From an uncultured Pelagibacteraceae bacterium (GTDB lineage Bacteria; Pseudomonadota; Alphaproteobacteria; Pelagibacterales; Pelagibacteraceae), in NCBI GenBank assembly GCA_902581925.1, contig CACHQB010000003.1, forward strand, positions 37,743 to 101,742: a DNA stretch of 64,000 nucleotides, given 5' to 3'. Under the pieces are notes generated by a model. The model was given only the letters and a program-made list of their open reading frames with translations. It was not told where the DNA came from and made no database searches. Both the position numbers and the translations under genes were made by a program. Shown piece by piece: positions 18,488-28,007 of the stretch. How positions within the stretch are numbered: position 1 is the stretch's first letter; every line of letters begins with the position of its first letter.

Positions 18488-19906
18488 ATGGAAAACAATC
18501 TAAGTATAGTCAAAGATCAATTTAAAGAATTACCAAATAACATTGAAGCAGAGCAAGCCGTTATAGGATCTATCCTTGTAAGCAATGATATATTTGATGA
18601 AATAAATACAATAATTTCTAGTATTAACTTTTATGATCCAATGCATCAAAAAATATTTGAGGCAGTTGAAAGTCTTATCTACAAAGGTATGTTGGCCAAC
18701 CCAATTACTTTAAAAAATTATTTTGAAGAAGAAAAAGATGATCTAAATGTTCCTGAATATTTGATTAAAATCACAAAATTTTCTACATCAGTAAGACAAG
18801 CAATAGAATATTCAAAAATAATTTATGATATGTTTGTAAGAAGGGAATTAATAAAAATTTCTGAACAAACTATTGATAATGCAAAATTAAATGATCTTGA
18901 TACTAACGGACAATCTATAATCGAAAGCTCTGAAAGATTATTGTTTGATTTAGCTGAAAAAGGTTCTTTTAATTCTTCTTTATTAAAATTTGATGAGGCA
19001 ATGAAACAAACAATTGAGATGGCTTCAGCTGCTTATAAAAATGAAGAGGGAATTGTTGGTGTTCCAACTGGTTTAAGAGATTTGGATGATAAGCTTGGTG
19101 GGTTACATCAATCAGATTTAATTATAATTGCTGGTCGTCCATCGATGGGTAAAACCTCACTAGCAACAAATATTGCATTTAACGCTGCTCAAAAATTACA
19201 GGAAAGTGGTAAGAAATCATCTGTAGCGTTCTTTTCTCTTGAAATGTCTTCGGAGCAGTTATCTACTAGAATAATTTCTGAACAAGCAAGAATTAGTTCT
19301 AACGATATTAGAAGAGGAAGAATATCAGACGATCAGTTTGATAAGTTTTTAGAAACATCAAAAAATATTTCTGAACTTCCTCTTTATATAGACGAGACTC
19401 CAGCAATAAGTATTGCTGCTTTGAGTAATAGAGCAAGACGTATCAAGAGGCTTTTTGGCCTTGATATGATAGTAGTTGATTATATTCAATTAATGAGAGG
19501 TACTACTTTTAATAAAGATGGAAGAGTTCAAGAAATCTCACAAATTACACAAGGACTGAAAGCAATAGCAAAAGAACTTTCTGTTCCTGTAGTGGCTCTT
19601 TCGCAATTATCTAGACAAGTGGAACAAAGAGATGATCATAAGCCTCAATTGGCAGACTTAAGAGAATCTGGCTCTATTGAACAAGATGCTGATGTTGTCA
19701 TGTTTGTTTACAGAGAAGGATATTATTTGCAAAGAAAAGAGCCGAGAGAAGCGACTGTTGAACATGCTGAGTGGCAAGCAAAAATGAATGAAGTTGCACA
19801 TTTGGCTCAAATTATAATTGGAAAACAAAGACACGGTCCCATTGGTAATGTAACTCTTGAATTTGAGGAAAGATTTACAAAATTTAAGGATACTCAATTA
19901 AGTTAA
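18488..19906 (+). CDS. dnaB: Replicative DNA helicase DnaB
   Basis: Hexameric 5'-3' helicase of the replication fork. In 472 residues it has an N-terminal helical domain opening LPNNIEAEQAVIGSIL (about 15-30) and a RecA-like ATPase domain with Walker A GRPSMGKTSLA, Walker B in IVVDYIQLMRG, and DLRESGSIEQDADVV. No intein is present. It follows rplI after 68 bases, a frequent arrangement, and is followed by an RND exporter gene after 21 bases. Confidence 0.97.
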   Translation: MENNLSIVKDQFKELPNNIEAEQAVIGSILVSNDIFDEINTIISSINFYDPMHQKIFEAVESLIYKGMLANPITLKNYFEEEKDDLNVPEYLIKITKFSTSVRQAIEYSKIIYDMFVRRELIKISEQTIDNAKLNDLDTNGQSIIESSERLLFDLAEKGSFNSSLLKFDEAMKQTIEMASAAYKNEEGIVGVPTGLRDLDDKLGGLHQSDLIIIAGRPSMGKTSLATNIAFNAAQKLQESGKKSSVAFFSLEMSSEQLSTRIISEQARISSNDIRRGRISDDQFDKFLETSKNISELPLYIDETPAISIAALSNRARRIKRLFGLDMIVVDYIQLMRGTTFNKDGRVQEISQITQGLKAIAKELSVPVVALSQLSRQVEQRDDHKPQLADLRESGSIEQDADVVMFVYREGYYLQRKEPREATVEHAEWQAKMNEVAHLAQIIIGKQRHGPIGNVTLEFEERFTKFKDTQLS

Positions 19907-19927
19907 ATTCCAATATAAAGAGCTTGA

Positions 19928-22324
19928 ATGATAGCTCATTTATATCAAAATGTTATCCTTAAAAACCCCAAAGCAATATTTGTATTATTAATTATTGCTA
20001 TTTTAAGTTTTGGTTATTATACGAAAAATTTCAGACTAGATGCATCATCAGAAACTCTGCTTTTAAAGGATGATCCAGATTTAGCATATTTAAAAGAAAT
20101 CTCTAAAAGATATGGATCTAAAGAATTTTTAATTCTAACCTATACACCAAATGAGGGAATGGTAACTGACTCATCACTTAATAATTTACTAAGTTTAAAA
20201 TACAAAATTCAAAGCCTCAACTGGGTCCACAGCGTAATTACATTATTAGATGTTCCTCTTTTAAGTAATTCAGATGCACCACTTCAAGAAAGACTAGAAA
20301 GCTTTAAAACATTAAAAGATGAAGATATTGATAAAGATCGAGGTTTTAAAGAAATTTTAAATAGTCCTGTTTTTAGAAATTTTGTAATTAGCGAAGATGG
20401 TAAAACTAGTGGAATTATTATTAACATTAAACAATCTCAAAATTTAGAAAATATAGAAAATAAATCAAAAGAGGAACTTGAAATAATTAAAGATCAAATC
20501 AAAAAACAAAACCATCAAAATATTTTAGAAATAAGACAAGTTATTCAAAGCTATGGTGATGTTGGAAAGATTTATCTTGGTGGAATACCAATGATTGCTG
20601 ATGACATGATGACTTTTATCAAAAGCGACATAAAAGTTTTTGGTTTGGGAGTTCTGTTATTTATAATTGTTACTTTATGGTTTGTTTTTAGAAACCTTCT
20701 TTGGATTGTAGTTCCTATAAGTAGTTGTCTTTTTTCTGTAATAATAATGGTGGGATTACTTGGATTGCTAGGATGGAAAGTTACAGTTATTTCATCAAAT
20801 TTTATTGCACTGATGTTAATTCTAACAATGGCAATGAATATTCATATGAGTACTAGGTTTCTTCAGCTTAAAAAAGATTATCCATCAAAAAATAATTTTG
20901 AAATTATTTTCCTAACAACTTCAAAAATGTTTTGGCCAATTCTTTATACTGTTCTAACTACAATTTTCGCTTTCTTATCTTTAATTTTTAGTGAAATAAA
21001 ACCTATTATTGATTTTGGCTGGATGATGACTTTCGGTTTGATTACATCATTTATCATTACATTTACTTTACTACCTACCCTTTTAAACTTTGCACCCACA
21101 AATAATATTTCAGTGAAGAAAGAACAGAAATCTAAAATCACAAATTTACTTAGTTTAATCTCTATAAATAATAAAAACTCTATCTTCTTAGTAACTGGAA
21201 TAGTTATAATATTCAGTATAACTGGAATAAGTAAGCTTGAAGTTGAAAATAGTTTTATAAATTACTTTGACAAGAATACTGAAATTTACAAGGGTATGAA
21301 GCTTATAGATGAGGAGCTAGGTGGAACCACACCTCTTGAGGTTATTATAAAATTTCCCAAGAAAGAAAAGGCAAAAAAATCTGAAGAAGATGATGAATTT
21401 GAGGATTGGGGTGATGAAGAAGATACTAATGATGAAAAATACTGGTTTACCAAAGATAAAATTGATCTAATTACATCTGTTCATAATTACTTAGATAGCT
21501 TACCTGAAATTGGCAAAGTTCTATCTTTTTCATCTATTATTGAGGTTGCTACTCAATTAAATAATAATAAGCCTTTAGGCACTTTAGAAATGGGGGTACT
21601 TTACTCTAAAATTCCAGAGAGTATTAAAACTGAAATCATCGATCCTTATCTTTCTATCAAAGATAATGAGGCTCGAATTAGTTTAAGAATTATAGACTCG
21701 CAGGAAGATTTAAGAAGAAATGATTTAATTAACAAAATTAATTTTGATCTAAAAGATAAATTTGGTTTAGAGGATAAGGATTATAAATTAGCAGGTGTAT
21801 TAATATTGTTTAATAATTTATTGCAAAGTCTATTTAAATCTCAAATTTTAACATTGGGATTGGTTATGATTGGAATATTTTCAATGTTTATAATCTTATT
21901 TAGAAATATAAAACTTTCATTGATTGGTGTTGTTCCAAATTTTATCGCAGCTTTTTTTATACTGGGAATAATTGGACTGTTAGGAATACCTTTAGATATG
22001 ATGACCATAACTATTGCAGCTATTACTATAGGTATCGCGGTAGATAACAGTATTCACTATATTTACAGATTTAAAGAAGAGTTTAATAAAATAAAGGATT
22101 ACAACAAAACATTAAAAACTTGTCATTCAACTGTTGGAGTCGCTATACTAAACACTTCAATAACGATTGTTTTTGGATTTTCAATTTTGGTCTTATCAAA
22201 GTTTATCCCAACAATTTATTTTGGTGTGTTTACAGGACTAGCTATGTTATTGGCTATGATATCAGTATTAACTTTGCTTCCTGCATTAATCTTAATTATT
22301 AAACCTTTTGGCAAATCAACTTAA
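19928..22324 (+). CDS. RND-superfamily (MMPL-type) exporter
   Basis: A 798-residue inner-membrane protein with the duplicated RND/MMPL plan: one N-terminal membrane helix (about 17-32), a periplasmic loop, a first block of helices (about 235-390), a second single helix (about 420-436), a second periplasmic loop, and a final block of helices (about 635-795). DNSIHYIYRF near residue 704 is the usual conserved segment of the second block. The second loop carries a very acidic patch (DDEFEDWGDEEDTNDE). Relatives export lipids or hydrophobic compounds, but no substrate can be read from the sequence. The stop overlaps the cvpA start. Confidence 0.85.
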   Translation: MIAHLYQNVILKNPKAIFVLLIIAILSFGYYTKNFRLDASSETLLLKDDPDLAYLKEISKRYGSKEFLILTYTPNEGMVTDSSLNNLLSLKYKIQSLNWVHSVITLLDVPLLSNSDAPLQERLESFKTLKDEDIDKDRGFKEILNSPVFRNFVISEDGKTSGIIINIKQSQNLENIENKSKEELEIIKDQIKKQNHQNILEIRQVIQSYGDVGKIYLGGIPMIADDMMTFIKSDIKVFGLGVLLFIIVTLWFVFRNLLWIVVPISSCLFSVIIMVGLLGLLGWKVTVISSNFIALMLILTMAMNIHMSTRFLQLKKDYPSKNNFEIIFLTTSKMFWPILYTVLTTIFAFLSLIFSEIKPIIDFGWMMTFGLITSFIITFTLLPTLLNFAPTNNISVKKEQKSKITNLLSLISINNKNSIFLVTGIVIIFSITGISKLEVENSFINYFDKNTEIYKGMKLIDEELGGTTPLEVIIKFPKKEKAKKSEEDDEFEDWGDEEDTNDEKYWFTKDKIDLITSVHNYLDSLPEIGKVLSFSSIIEVATQLNNNKPLGTLEMGVLYSKIPESIKTEIIDPYLSIKDNEARISLRIIDSQEDLRRNDLINKINFDLKDKFGLEDKDYKLAGVLILFNNLLQSLFKSQILTLGLVMIGIFSMFIILFRNIKLSLIGVVPNFIAAFFILGIIGLLGIPLDMMTITIAAITIGIAVDNSIHYIYRFKEEFNKIKDYNKTLKTCHSTVGVAILNTSITIVFGFSILVLSKFIPTIYFGVFTGLAMLLAMISVLTLLPALILIIKPFGKST

Positions 22325-22869
22325 TGTTAGAAATCATAAAAGATTTTTATAAAGCAATATCGATAATTGATTTAATTTATTTAATTTTAACAATTCTTTC
22401 TTTGATAAATTGTTACAAAAAAGGCTTCATTTTAAGTATTCTCTCAATGGCTAAATGGTTGTTGGCATACATAATTACATTGATTCTATTTCCTAAAATT
22501 AAACCCTATGTAAAAGACATAATTGATAATGAGTATGTGCTTGATATTAGTTTGGGGTTAGTAATATTTGTAGTTGTTATCTTTTTAGTTTTGTTAGTTA
22601 ATAAAGGCATCAGTAAAGCAGTCAGATATACAGGAATTGGTGGCTTAGATACTACATTTGGATTCTTTTTTGGCTTCATAAGAGCTTACATCATCTCTGT
22701 TTGTATTTTTTCAGGTGTCCATATCGTTTATAATTATGATAAATGGCCAATAAATTTTGACAAATCATACGTCTTTCCATATTTAGAAAAAGGTAGTAGT
22801 TATCTGATAAAAGAATTTCCTAATGAAAAAACATATCAAGATTCTAAAGAAAAAATTACAGAACTATAA
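22324..22869 (+). CDS. cvpA: CvpA family membrane protein
   Basis: Small inner-membrane protein named for a role in colicin V production; its physiological role is not settled. The 181 residues contain four hydrophobic segments (about 15-35, 40-60, 75-97 and 110-130), with the family feature RYTGIGGLDTTFGFFFGFIR. It lies just before purF, as in Escherichia coli, and overlaps the purF frame by 47 bases if purF starts at 22823. Confidence 0.88.
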   Translation: MLEIIKDFYKAISIIDLIYLILTILSLINCYKKGFILSILSMAKWLLAYIITLILFPKIKPYVKDIIDNEYVLDISLGLVIFVVVIFLVLLVNKGISKAVRYTGIGGLDTTFGFFFGFIRAYIISVCIFSGVHIVYNYDKWPINFDKSYVFPYLEKGSSYLIKEFPNEKTYQDSKEKITEL

Positions 22870-24304
22870 TCCAAGATTAAAAGAAGAATGTGGAGTTTTT
22901 GGAATTAGTAATACCAAAGATGCTTCAGCTCTGACCGCACTTGGTTTGCATGCTCTACAACATAGAGGCCAAGAAGGTTGTGGTATAGTAACTTTTGATG
23001 GTGAAAAATATTATTCTGAAAAAAGATTTGGTTTAGTGGGTGATAATTTTAACAAAGAAAAGGTACTCAATAATCTTAAGGGAAATTATGCAATTGGCCA
23101 TAATAGATATAGCACAACTGGAAATAATATATTAAGAAACATACAGCCTTTTTTTGCTGATACCAATGCAGGTGGAATTGGAGTTGCACATAATGGAAAT
23201 CTTACTAATTCAATAGCTTTGAGAAATAAACTGGTTGAAGATGGAGCCATATTTTATACTACCTCAGATACAGAAACGATTGTTCAATTAATTGCTAAAT
23301 CAAAGAGATCAAAAACAATTGATAAAGTAATTGAAGCAATTTTCCAAATTCAAGGTGGCTATGCATTAGTAATGTTAACGCAAAACTCGTTAATTGGTGT
23401 TAGAGATCCTTACGGAATTAGACCACTAGTAATCGGTAAGCTTGGTAATAGTTATGTCTTAGCGTCTGAAACTTGTGCATTTGACATAATTGGTGCAAAA
23501 TTTTTAAGAGAAGTTGAAAATGGTGAAATAGTCTTAATTGAAAATAATAATCTTAAAAGTATCAAGCCCTTCCCTGCTAAAAAAGTTAGACCTTGTGTAT
23601 TCGAATATATTTATTTCTCAAGACCAGACAGTCTAATAGGGGGAAAAACAGCATATGAGCATAGGAAAAATATTGGAAGAGAGCTCGCGAAAGAAAACGA
23701 TACTGATGCAGATATAGTAGTCCCAGTTCCAGATTCTGGAAATGCTGCTGCTATGGGTTTTGCTCAAGAATTAAAAATGAATTTTGAGCATGGATTAATT
23801 AGAAATCATTATGTTGGAAGAACTTTCATCGAACCTAGCCAGAAAATCAGAAGCTTGGGTGTTAAATTAAAATTGAATGCTAATGAAACAACAATTAAAA
23901 ATAAAAAAATAATTCTAATTGATGACTCTCTTGTTCGAGGAACAACATCATATAAAATTGTTAAAATGCTTTACGATGCTGGTGCAAAAGAAGTTCATGT
24001 TAAAATTGCATGCCCTGAAATAAGATATCCAGATTTCTATGGTGTAGATACACCTACTAAAAAAGAATTATTGGCAGCAAATAAAACAAATGATGAAATT
24101 TGTGAATATATTGGAGCTAAATCTTTAAGATTTTTATCAATAGAAGGATTGTATAAAGCTATTGGTTTTGAAAATAGAAACGAAACATATCCACAATTAA
24201 CAGATCATTATTTCACAGGTGAATATCCTGTGAAATTAGTAGATGAGTTAGGAGATAATAAAATAACCCAACTATCTTTATTAAGCGCTGGATCAAATAA
24301 TTGA
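22823..24304 (+). CDS. purF: Amidophosphoribosyltransferase
   Basis: Commits PRPP to purine synthesis using glutamine. The N-terminal nucleophile domain begins at CGVFGI (Cys23), so an N-terminal stretch of 22 residues would be removed autocatalytically, as in the propeptide-bearing PurF subgroup. LHALQHRGQEGCGIV, IGHNRYSTTG and the PRPP-binding IILIDDSLVRGTTS are intact. It is 493 residues long. The ATG at 22823 lies inside cvpA; no ATG lies nearer to Cys23, so either this start or a non-canonical one is used. Confidence 0.96.
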   Translation: MKKHIKILKKKLQNYNPRLKEECGVFGISNTKDASALTALGLHALQHRGQEGCGIVTFDGEKYYSEKRFGLVGDNFNKEKVLNNLKGNYAIGHNRYSTTGNNILRNIQPFFADTNAGGIGVAHNGNLTNSIALRNKLVEDGAIFYTTSDTETIVQLIAKSKRSKTIDKVIEAIFQIQGGYALVMLTQNSLIGVRDPYGIRPLVIGKLGNSYVLASETCAFDIIGAKFLREVENGEIVLIENNNLKSIKPFPAKKVRPCVFEYIYFSRPDSLIGGKTAYEHRKNIGRELAKENDTDADIVVPVPDSGNAAAMGFAQELKMNFEHGLIRNHYVGRTFIEPSQKIRSLGVKLKLNANETTIKNKKIILIDDSLVRGTTSYKIVKMLYDAGAKEVHVKIACPEIRYPDFYGVDTPTKKELLAANKTNDEICEYIGAKSLRFLSIEGLYKAIGFENRNETYPQLTDHYFTGEYPVKLVDELGDNKITQLSLLSAGSNN

Positions 24305-24307
24305 AAT

Positions 24308-24865
24308 ATGAAAACAGTGAATTTTACTGAAATGAAAAATGGAACTAAGGAAGATTATGAGCTTCTTGAAAAATTTGAGAAAAACTTTGAGAGACAAACT
24401 GCTGAGAGAGTTTTAAATTATTTATCTAAACAAACTACGACATTAGAAGGTTATAAGATTACTAGATTAGAACATTCTTTACAAGCTGCAACAAGGGCAT
24501 ATAAAAATAAAGAGAGTGATGAAATGGTTGTAGCAACATTGTTACATGATATTGGGGATGATCTTGCGCCAATGAATCATTCTCAATATGCTGCTTCCAT
24601 TCTAAGACCTTATGTTTCGGAAAGAACCTATTGGATCATTCTTCATCATGGTCTTTTTCAAACTTACTACAGCGCTCATCATTTAGGGGGAGATAGAAAT
24701 GCAAGAGACAAATTTAAAGATCACAAATACTATCAAGACACTATAGATTTTTGCGAAAAATACGACCAATGCTCTTTTGATCCTTATTACAAAAGTATGT
24801 CATTAGATGATTTTAAGCCATTAGTTAAAAAGATATTCGCAAAAGAACCTTATTATTATCTTTAA
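24308..24865 (+). CDS. HD-domain protein, PhnZ-like putative mixed-valent di-iron oxygenase
   Basis: A 185-residue single HD domain. Likely metal ligands are His56 in ITRLEHSLQAA, His80-Asp81 in LLHDIGDDL, His91, His113 or His114 in IILHHGL, and Asp153 in KYDQCSFDPYY. The LEHxLQ motif, the 24-residue spacing from the first His to the HD pair, and the C-terminal DQCSFDP signature resemble PhnZ/TmpB, which oxidatively cleave C-P bonds, rather than ordinary phosphohydrolases. The two residues that gate substrate in PhnZ (Tyr and Glu ahead of LEH) seem to be Leu46 and Tyr49 here, so the substrate probably differs. It sits three bases after purF and before gshA; no phosphonate gene is nearby. Confidence 0.75.
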   Translation: MKTVNFTEMKNGTKEDYELLEKFEKNFERQTAERVLNYLSKQTTTLEGYKITRLEHSLQAATRAYKNKESDEMVVATLLHDIGDDLAPMNHSQYAASILRPYVSERTYWIILHHGLFQTYYSAHHLGGDRNARDKFKDHKYYQDTIDFCEKYDQCSFDPYYKSMSLDDFKPLVKKIFAKEPYYYL

Positions 24866-24894
24866 ATTTAGATATAAATCACTATCTAAAGTGC

Positions 24895-26190
24895 ATGATT
24901 GATTCAAAAGAAAAAATTATTAATTATTTTAAATCAGGTATTAAAGAGTCTAAAAATTTTAAAATTGGTATAGAGCATGAAAAGTTTTTATTTAATAATT
25001 CAAACAATAAAAGGATTGATTATTCAAAAATAAAAGAAATGTTTTCAGCCTTACTTGAATTTGGCTGGAATCCAGTTTTTGAAAAAGAAAACATTATTGC
25101 GCTTAATAAAGGTGGTAAAAATATAACTCTTGAACCAGGCAATCAGATAGAATTATCAGGAGATAAGTTAAATCATATGCACGAAGCTTGTGCAGAGTCA
25201 CAAGACTATTTGTTTGAATTAAAGCAAGTTACAAAAAAATTGGATATAAAAATTGTTAGTGCAGGGTTCGATCCAATATCTAAATTAAGTGAAATACCAA
25301 ACAATCCTAAACAAAGATATGAATTGATGACCAAGGACATGCCTCTAGGTGGCGAACTTAGTTTGGACATGATGTATCGAACATGTGGTACACAATTAAA
25401 TTTAGATTATAGTTCTGAAGAAGATTTTATTAAAAAGTTTAAAGTAGCAAACTCAATTGTACCCATTACAATTGCTTTGTTTGCTAATTCCTCAATTGTG
25501 GAGAAAAAAAATAGTAACTATTTATCTTATAGAGCTAAAGTGTGGCAAAGCACTTCTAGAGGTGGATTGCCTAAATTATTTTTCGAAAATATGAATTTTG
25601 AAAAATATGCAGATTTTGTAATTAATTTTCCTATATTATTTATACAAAATAAAGATCAATATATTTCGGGTAGGAAATATATTTTTAAAGATTTTATGAA
25701 AGGGAAAATCCAAGAAATTGGAAATAGACTTCCAACTGAAGCAGACTTAACAACTCACTTAAGTACAATATTTACTGAAAACAGAGTAAAGAAATATATT
25801 GAATTGAGATCAATGGATACATGTGGTTGGGATTGTTTATGTGCAGGACCAGCTTTCAACATAGGTATGCTTTATGGAAATTTAGACGAAGTTCATGAAC
25901 TAATTTCAACATGGGAAATTGATAAAATAATTAACGCTTATCTAGAGGCACCACAAAAAGGATTTAATACTCAATTAATGGGTAAAGATCTTCTTTATTG
26001 GTCATCTACACTTTTAGATCTTTCAAGAAAGGGTTTAGAGAATAGAGATGTTTTGAGTAAAAAAGGTAATAACGAAACTGTATTCCTAAACCATCTACAA
26101 AAAGTAATTGATAATAAGACAACAAACGCAGATCATATGATTAGTAAATTTTCAAAAAACGAAAATTTAGACGAATTATATGATAAATAA
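24895..26190 (+). CDS. gshA: Glutamate--cysteine ligase (plant/alphaproteobacterial type)
   Basis: First step of glutathione synthesis, joining glutamate and cysteine with ATP. The 431-residue sequence is of the GCS2/plant-like class: FKIGIEHEKFLF near residue 25, LEPGNQIELSG, MYRTCGTQLNLDYSSEED, GLPKLFFENMNFEKY, HLSTIFTENRVKKYIELRSMD. It differs from the gammaproteobacterial GshA. It overlaps gshB by 11 bases, so both enzymes come from one message. The weak spacing (29 bases) after the HD-domain gene suggests one long transcript with purF. Confidence 0.93.
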   Translation: MIDSKEKIINYFKSGIKESKNFKIGIEHEKFLFNNSNNKRIDYSKIKEMFSALLEFGWNPVFEKENIIALNKGGKNITLEPGNQIELSGDKLNHMHEACAESQDYLFELKQVTKKLDIKIVSAGFDPISKLSEIPNNPKQRYELMTKDMPLGGELSLDMMYRTCGTQLNLDYSSEEDFIKKFKVANSIVPITIALFANSSIVEKKNSNYLSYRAKVWQSTSRGGLPKLFFENMNFEKYADFVINFPILFIQNKDQYISGRKYIFKDFMKGKIQEIGNRLPTEADLTTHLSTIFTENRVKKYIELRSMDTCGWDCLCAGPAFNIGMLYGNLDEVHELISTWEIDKIINAYLEAPQKGFNTQLMGKDLLYWSSTLLDLSRKGLENRDVLSKKGNNETVFLNHLQKVIDNKTTNADHMISKFSKNENLDELYDK

Positions 26191-27106
26191 AATTGTTGCT
26201 ATTCAAGGAAACCATCCTTCTAAACTAAATCCTTTAACGGATACAAGTGTTTTTTTAGCAAATGAAATTCAGAGTAAAAAATACAAAATTTTCTATTATG
26301 ATCCAAAAGACTTATCAGTAGTTAATTCGAAAGTTGCAGCTAAAGGTTTTTTTATTAAATTTAACTATAGCAATAAAAAATTCTATAAAATCACAAAAAA
26401 ACAAAATCTAGACTTAAGTAAATGTAAATTTATTCTTATTCGCCAAGATCCACCTTTTAATCTTGAGTATATTTCAACAACATACATCTTAGATACAATT
26501 AAGACAAAAGTTAAAATAATTAACAACCCTACCTCTGTAAGGAACATTTCTGAAAAACTGTATTCATCTAAATACCAAAAATATATGCCAGCTACTATTT
26601 TTACTCAAAATATGGATGAAATTAAAAAATTTTTCAAAAAAAACAAAAAAGTCATTTTAAAACCCATCCATAGTTTCAGTGGAAATGATATTCATTTACT
26701 AACTAAGTTTAATTCAAAATTAGTAAACAAATTTATAAAAAAACACGATCATATCATGTGCCAAAAATTTCTTCCTAAAATAAGTAAGGGAGATAAAAGG
26801 GTTTTTATTATAAATGGAAAAGTATGCGGTGCAATTTCAAGAGTTCCAAAGAAAGGTTCAATTTTAAGTAATATGAGTAAAGGAGCAAAGCCAACTAATA
26901 TAAAATTAACAAGTAAAGAAATTAAAATTTCAAAACTAATTGCAAAAGATTTAAAAAAAGAAAATATTTTTTTTGCAGGAATTGATTTTATAGATCAAAA
27001 ACTAAATGGAGATATAAATGTTACATCTCCAACTGGACTTAAAACACTTTATGATCTATCAGGAATAAATTTAGCTAAAACTTTTTGGAAACAGCTTAAA
27101 GCGTGA
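26180..27106 (+). CDS. gshB: Glutathione synthetase
   Basis: Adds glycine to gamma-glutamylcysteine, ATP-grasp fold. The 308 residues align throughout with E. coli GshB: LIRQDPPFNLEYISTTYIL, NPTSVRNISEKLYSSKY, VILKPIHSFSGNDIHLL, FLPKISKGDKRVFIINGK, INVTSPTGLKTLYDLSGI. It consumes glycine, tying glutathione to the cell's glycine supply. It overlaps gshA, and its TGA stop overlaps the GTG start of the following transporter. Confidence 0.95.
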   Translation: MINKIVAIQGNHPSKLNPLTDTSVFLANEIQSKKYKIFYYDPKDLSVVNSKVAAKGFFIKFNYSNKKFYKITKKQNLDLSKCKFILIRQDPPFNLEYISTTYILDTIKTKVKIINNPTSVRNISEKLYSSKYQKYMPATIFTQNMDEIKKFFKKNKKVILKPIHSFSGNDIHLLTKFNSKLVNKFIKKHDHIMCQKFLPKISKGDKRVFIINGKVCGAISRVPKKGSILSNMSKGAKPTNIKLTSKEIKISKLIAKDLKKENIFFAGIDFIDQKLNGDINVTSPTGLKTLYDLSGINLAKTFWKQLKA

Positions 27107-27978
27107 ATAATTTAACTAATCAACAAAAAGGTTCCTTAATGGCGTTTATAGGAGTTATGTTTATAACTCCTGACTCTTTGCTTATAAGATTATCAAATAT
27201 TGATACTTGGGGAATGCTATTTTACAGAGGAGCAATACCATTTGTGGTAGTGTTAATCGGTCTTCTTTTATTTTATAAAAATAATTTCTTAAAAGCTTTG
27301 TTTAAAATTGGTTATCCAGGTATTTTTTATGTAATTAGTTTTTCTATTTGTAATATTACTTTTATTATTTCAATTCAAAATACTAATGTAGCAAATACTT
27401 TATTAATGGTAGCTCTTGCACCAATGCTTTCAGCAATGTTGGGTGCTATTTTCTTAAAAGAAAAACCAGATAATAAAACTTGGTTTGCTATAATAATTAC
27501 CTTTATTGCTTGTGTTTATATTTTTTACGACTCTTTAAGTCTTGGTAATTTTTATGGAGATATGTTTGGTTTAATCACTTCTTTTGGATTGGCTTGTAAT
27601 GCTAACATTGCGAGATACGCTAAAACAATTGATTTAGTACCTGCTGCAGTAATTGGAAAATCTTGTGTTGCAATATTTGCCTTTTTCTTTGTTAAAGACT
27701 TTGCTCTAGTGGATAAAGATCTTTTTTATATACCTTTAATGTGTGTAATGTGTGTAGCCATACCATTTGTTTTAGTCACCATAGCACCAAGATTTATAAC
27801 TGCTGCTGAAGTTAATCTATTTTTCCTATTAGAAACTATCCTTGGACCGATATGGGTCTGGATGGTTATCAAAGAACAGCCATCTAACGAGACTATCTAT
27901 GGAGGTATCGTTATCATTATCACGATAGCAATTCATTCTTTACTGGCCATAAAAAAAACACAAACCAAAACTACTTAG
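27103..27978 (+). CDS. DMT-superfamily (EamA) transporter
   Basis: A 291-residue inner-membrane protein with about ten hydrophobic segments in two EamA halves. The first half ends with ALAPMLSAMLGAIFLKEKPD, and the second half includes AAEVNLFFLLETILGPIWVW and NETIYGGIVIIITIAIHS, which are typical. The start is a GTG overlapping the gshB stop. Substrate unknown; the position after gshAB allows a thiol or amino-acid export role, but nothing in the sequence shows it. Confidence 0.88.
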   Translation: MNNLTNQQKGSLMAFIGVMFITPDSLLIRLSNIDTWGMLFYRGAIPFVVVLIGLLLFYKNNFLKALFKIGYPGIFYVISFSICNITFIISIQNTNVANTLLMVALAPMLSAMLGAIFLKEKPDNKTWFAIIITFIACVYIFYDSLSLGNFYGDMFGLITSFGLACNANIARYAKTIDLVPAAVIGKSCVAIFAFFFVKDFALVDKDLFYIPLMCVMCVAIPFVLVTIAPRFITAAEVNLFFLLETILGPIWVWMVIKEQPSNETIYGGIVIIITIAIHSLLAIKKTQTKTT

Positions 27979-28007
27979 CCAGAAATTATTAAACTTAAAA
28001 ACTTATT

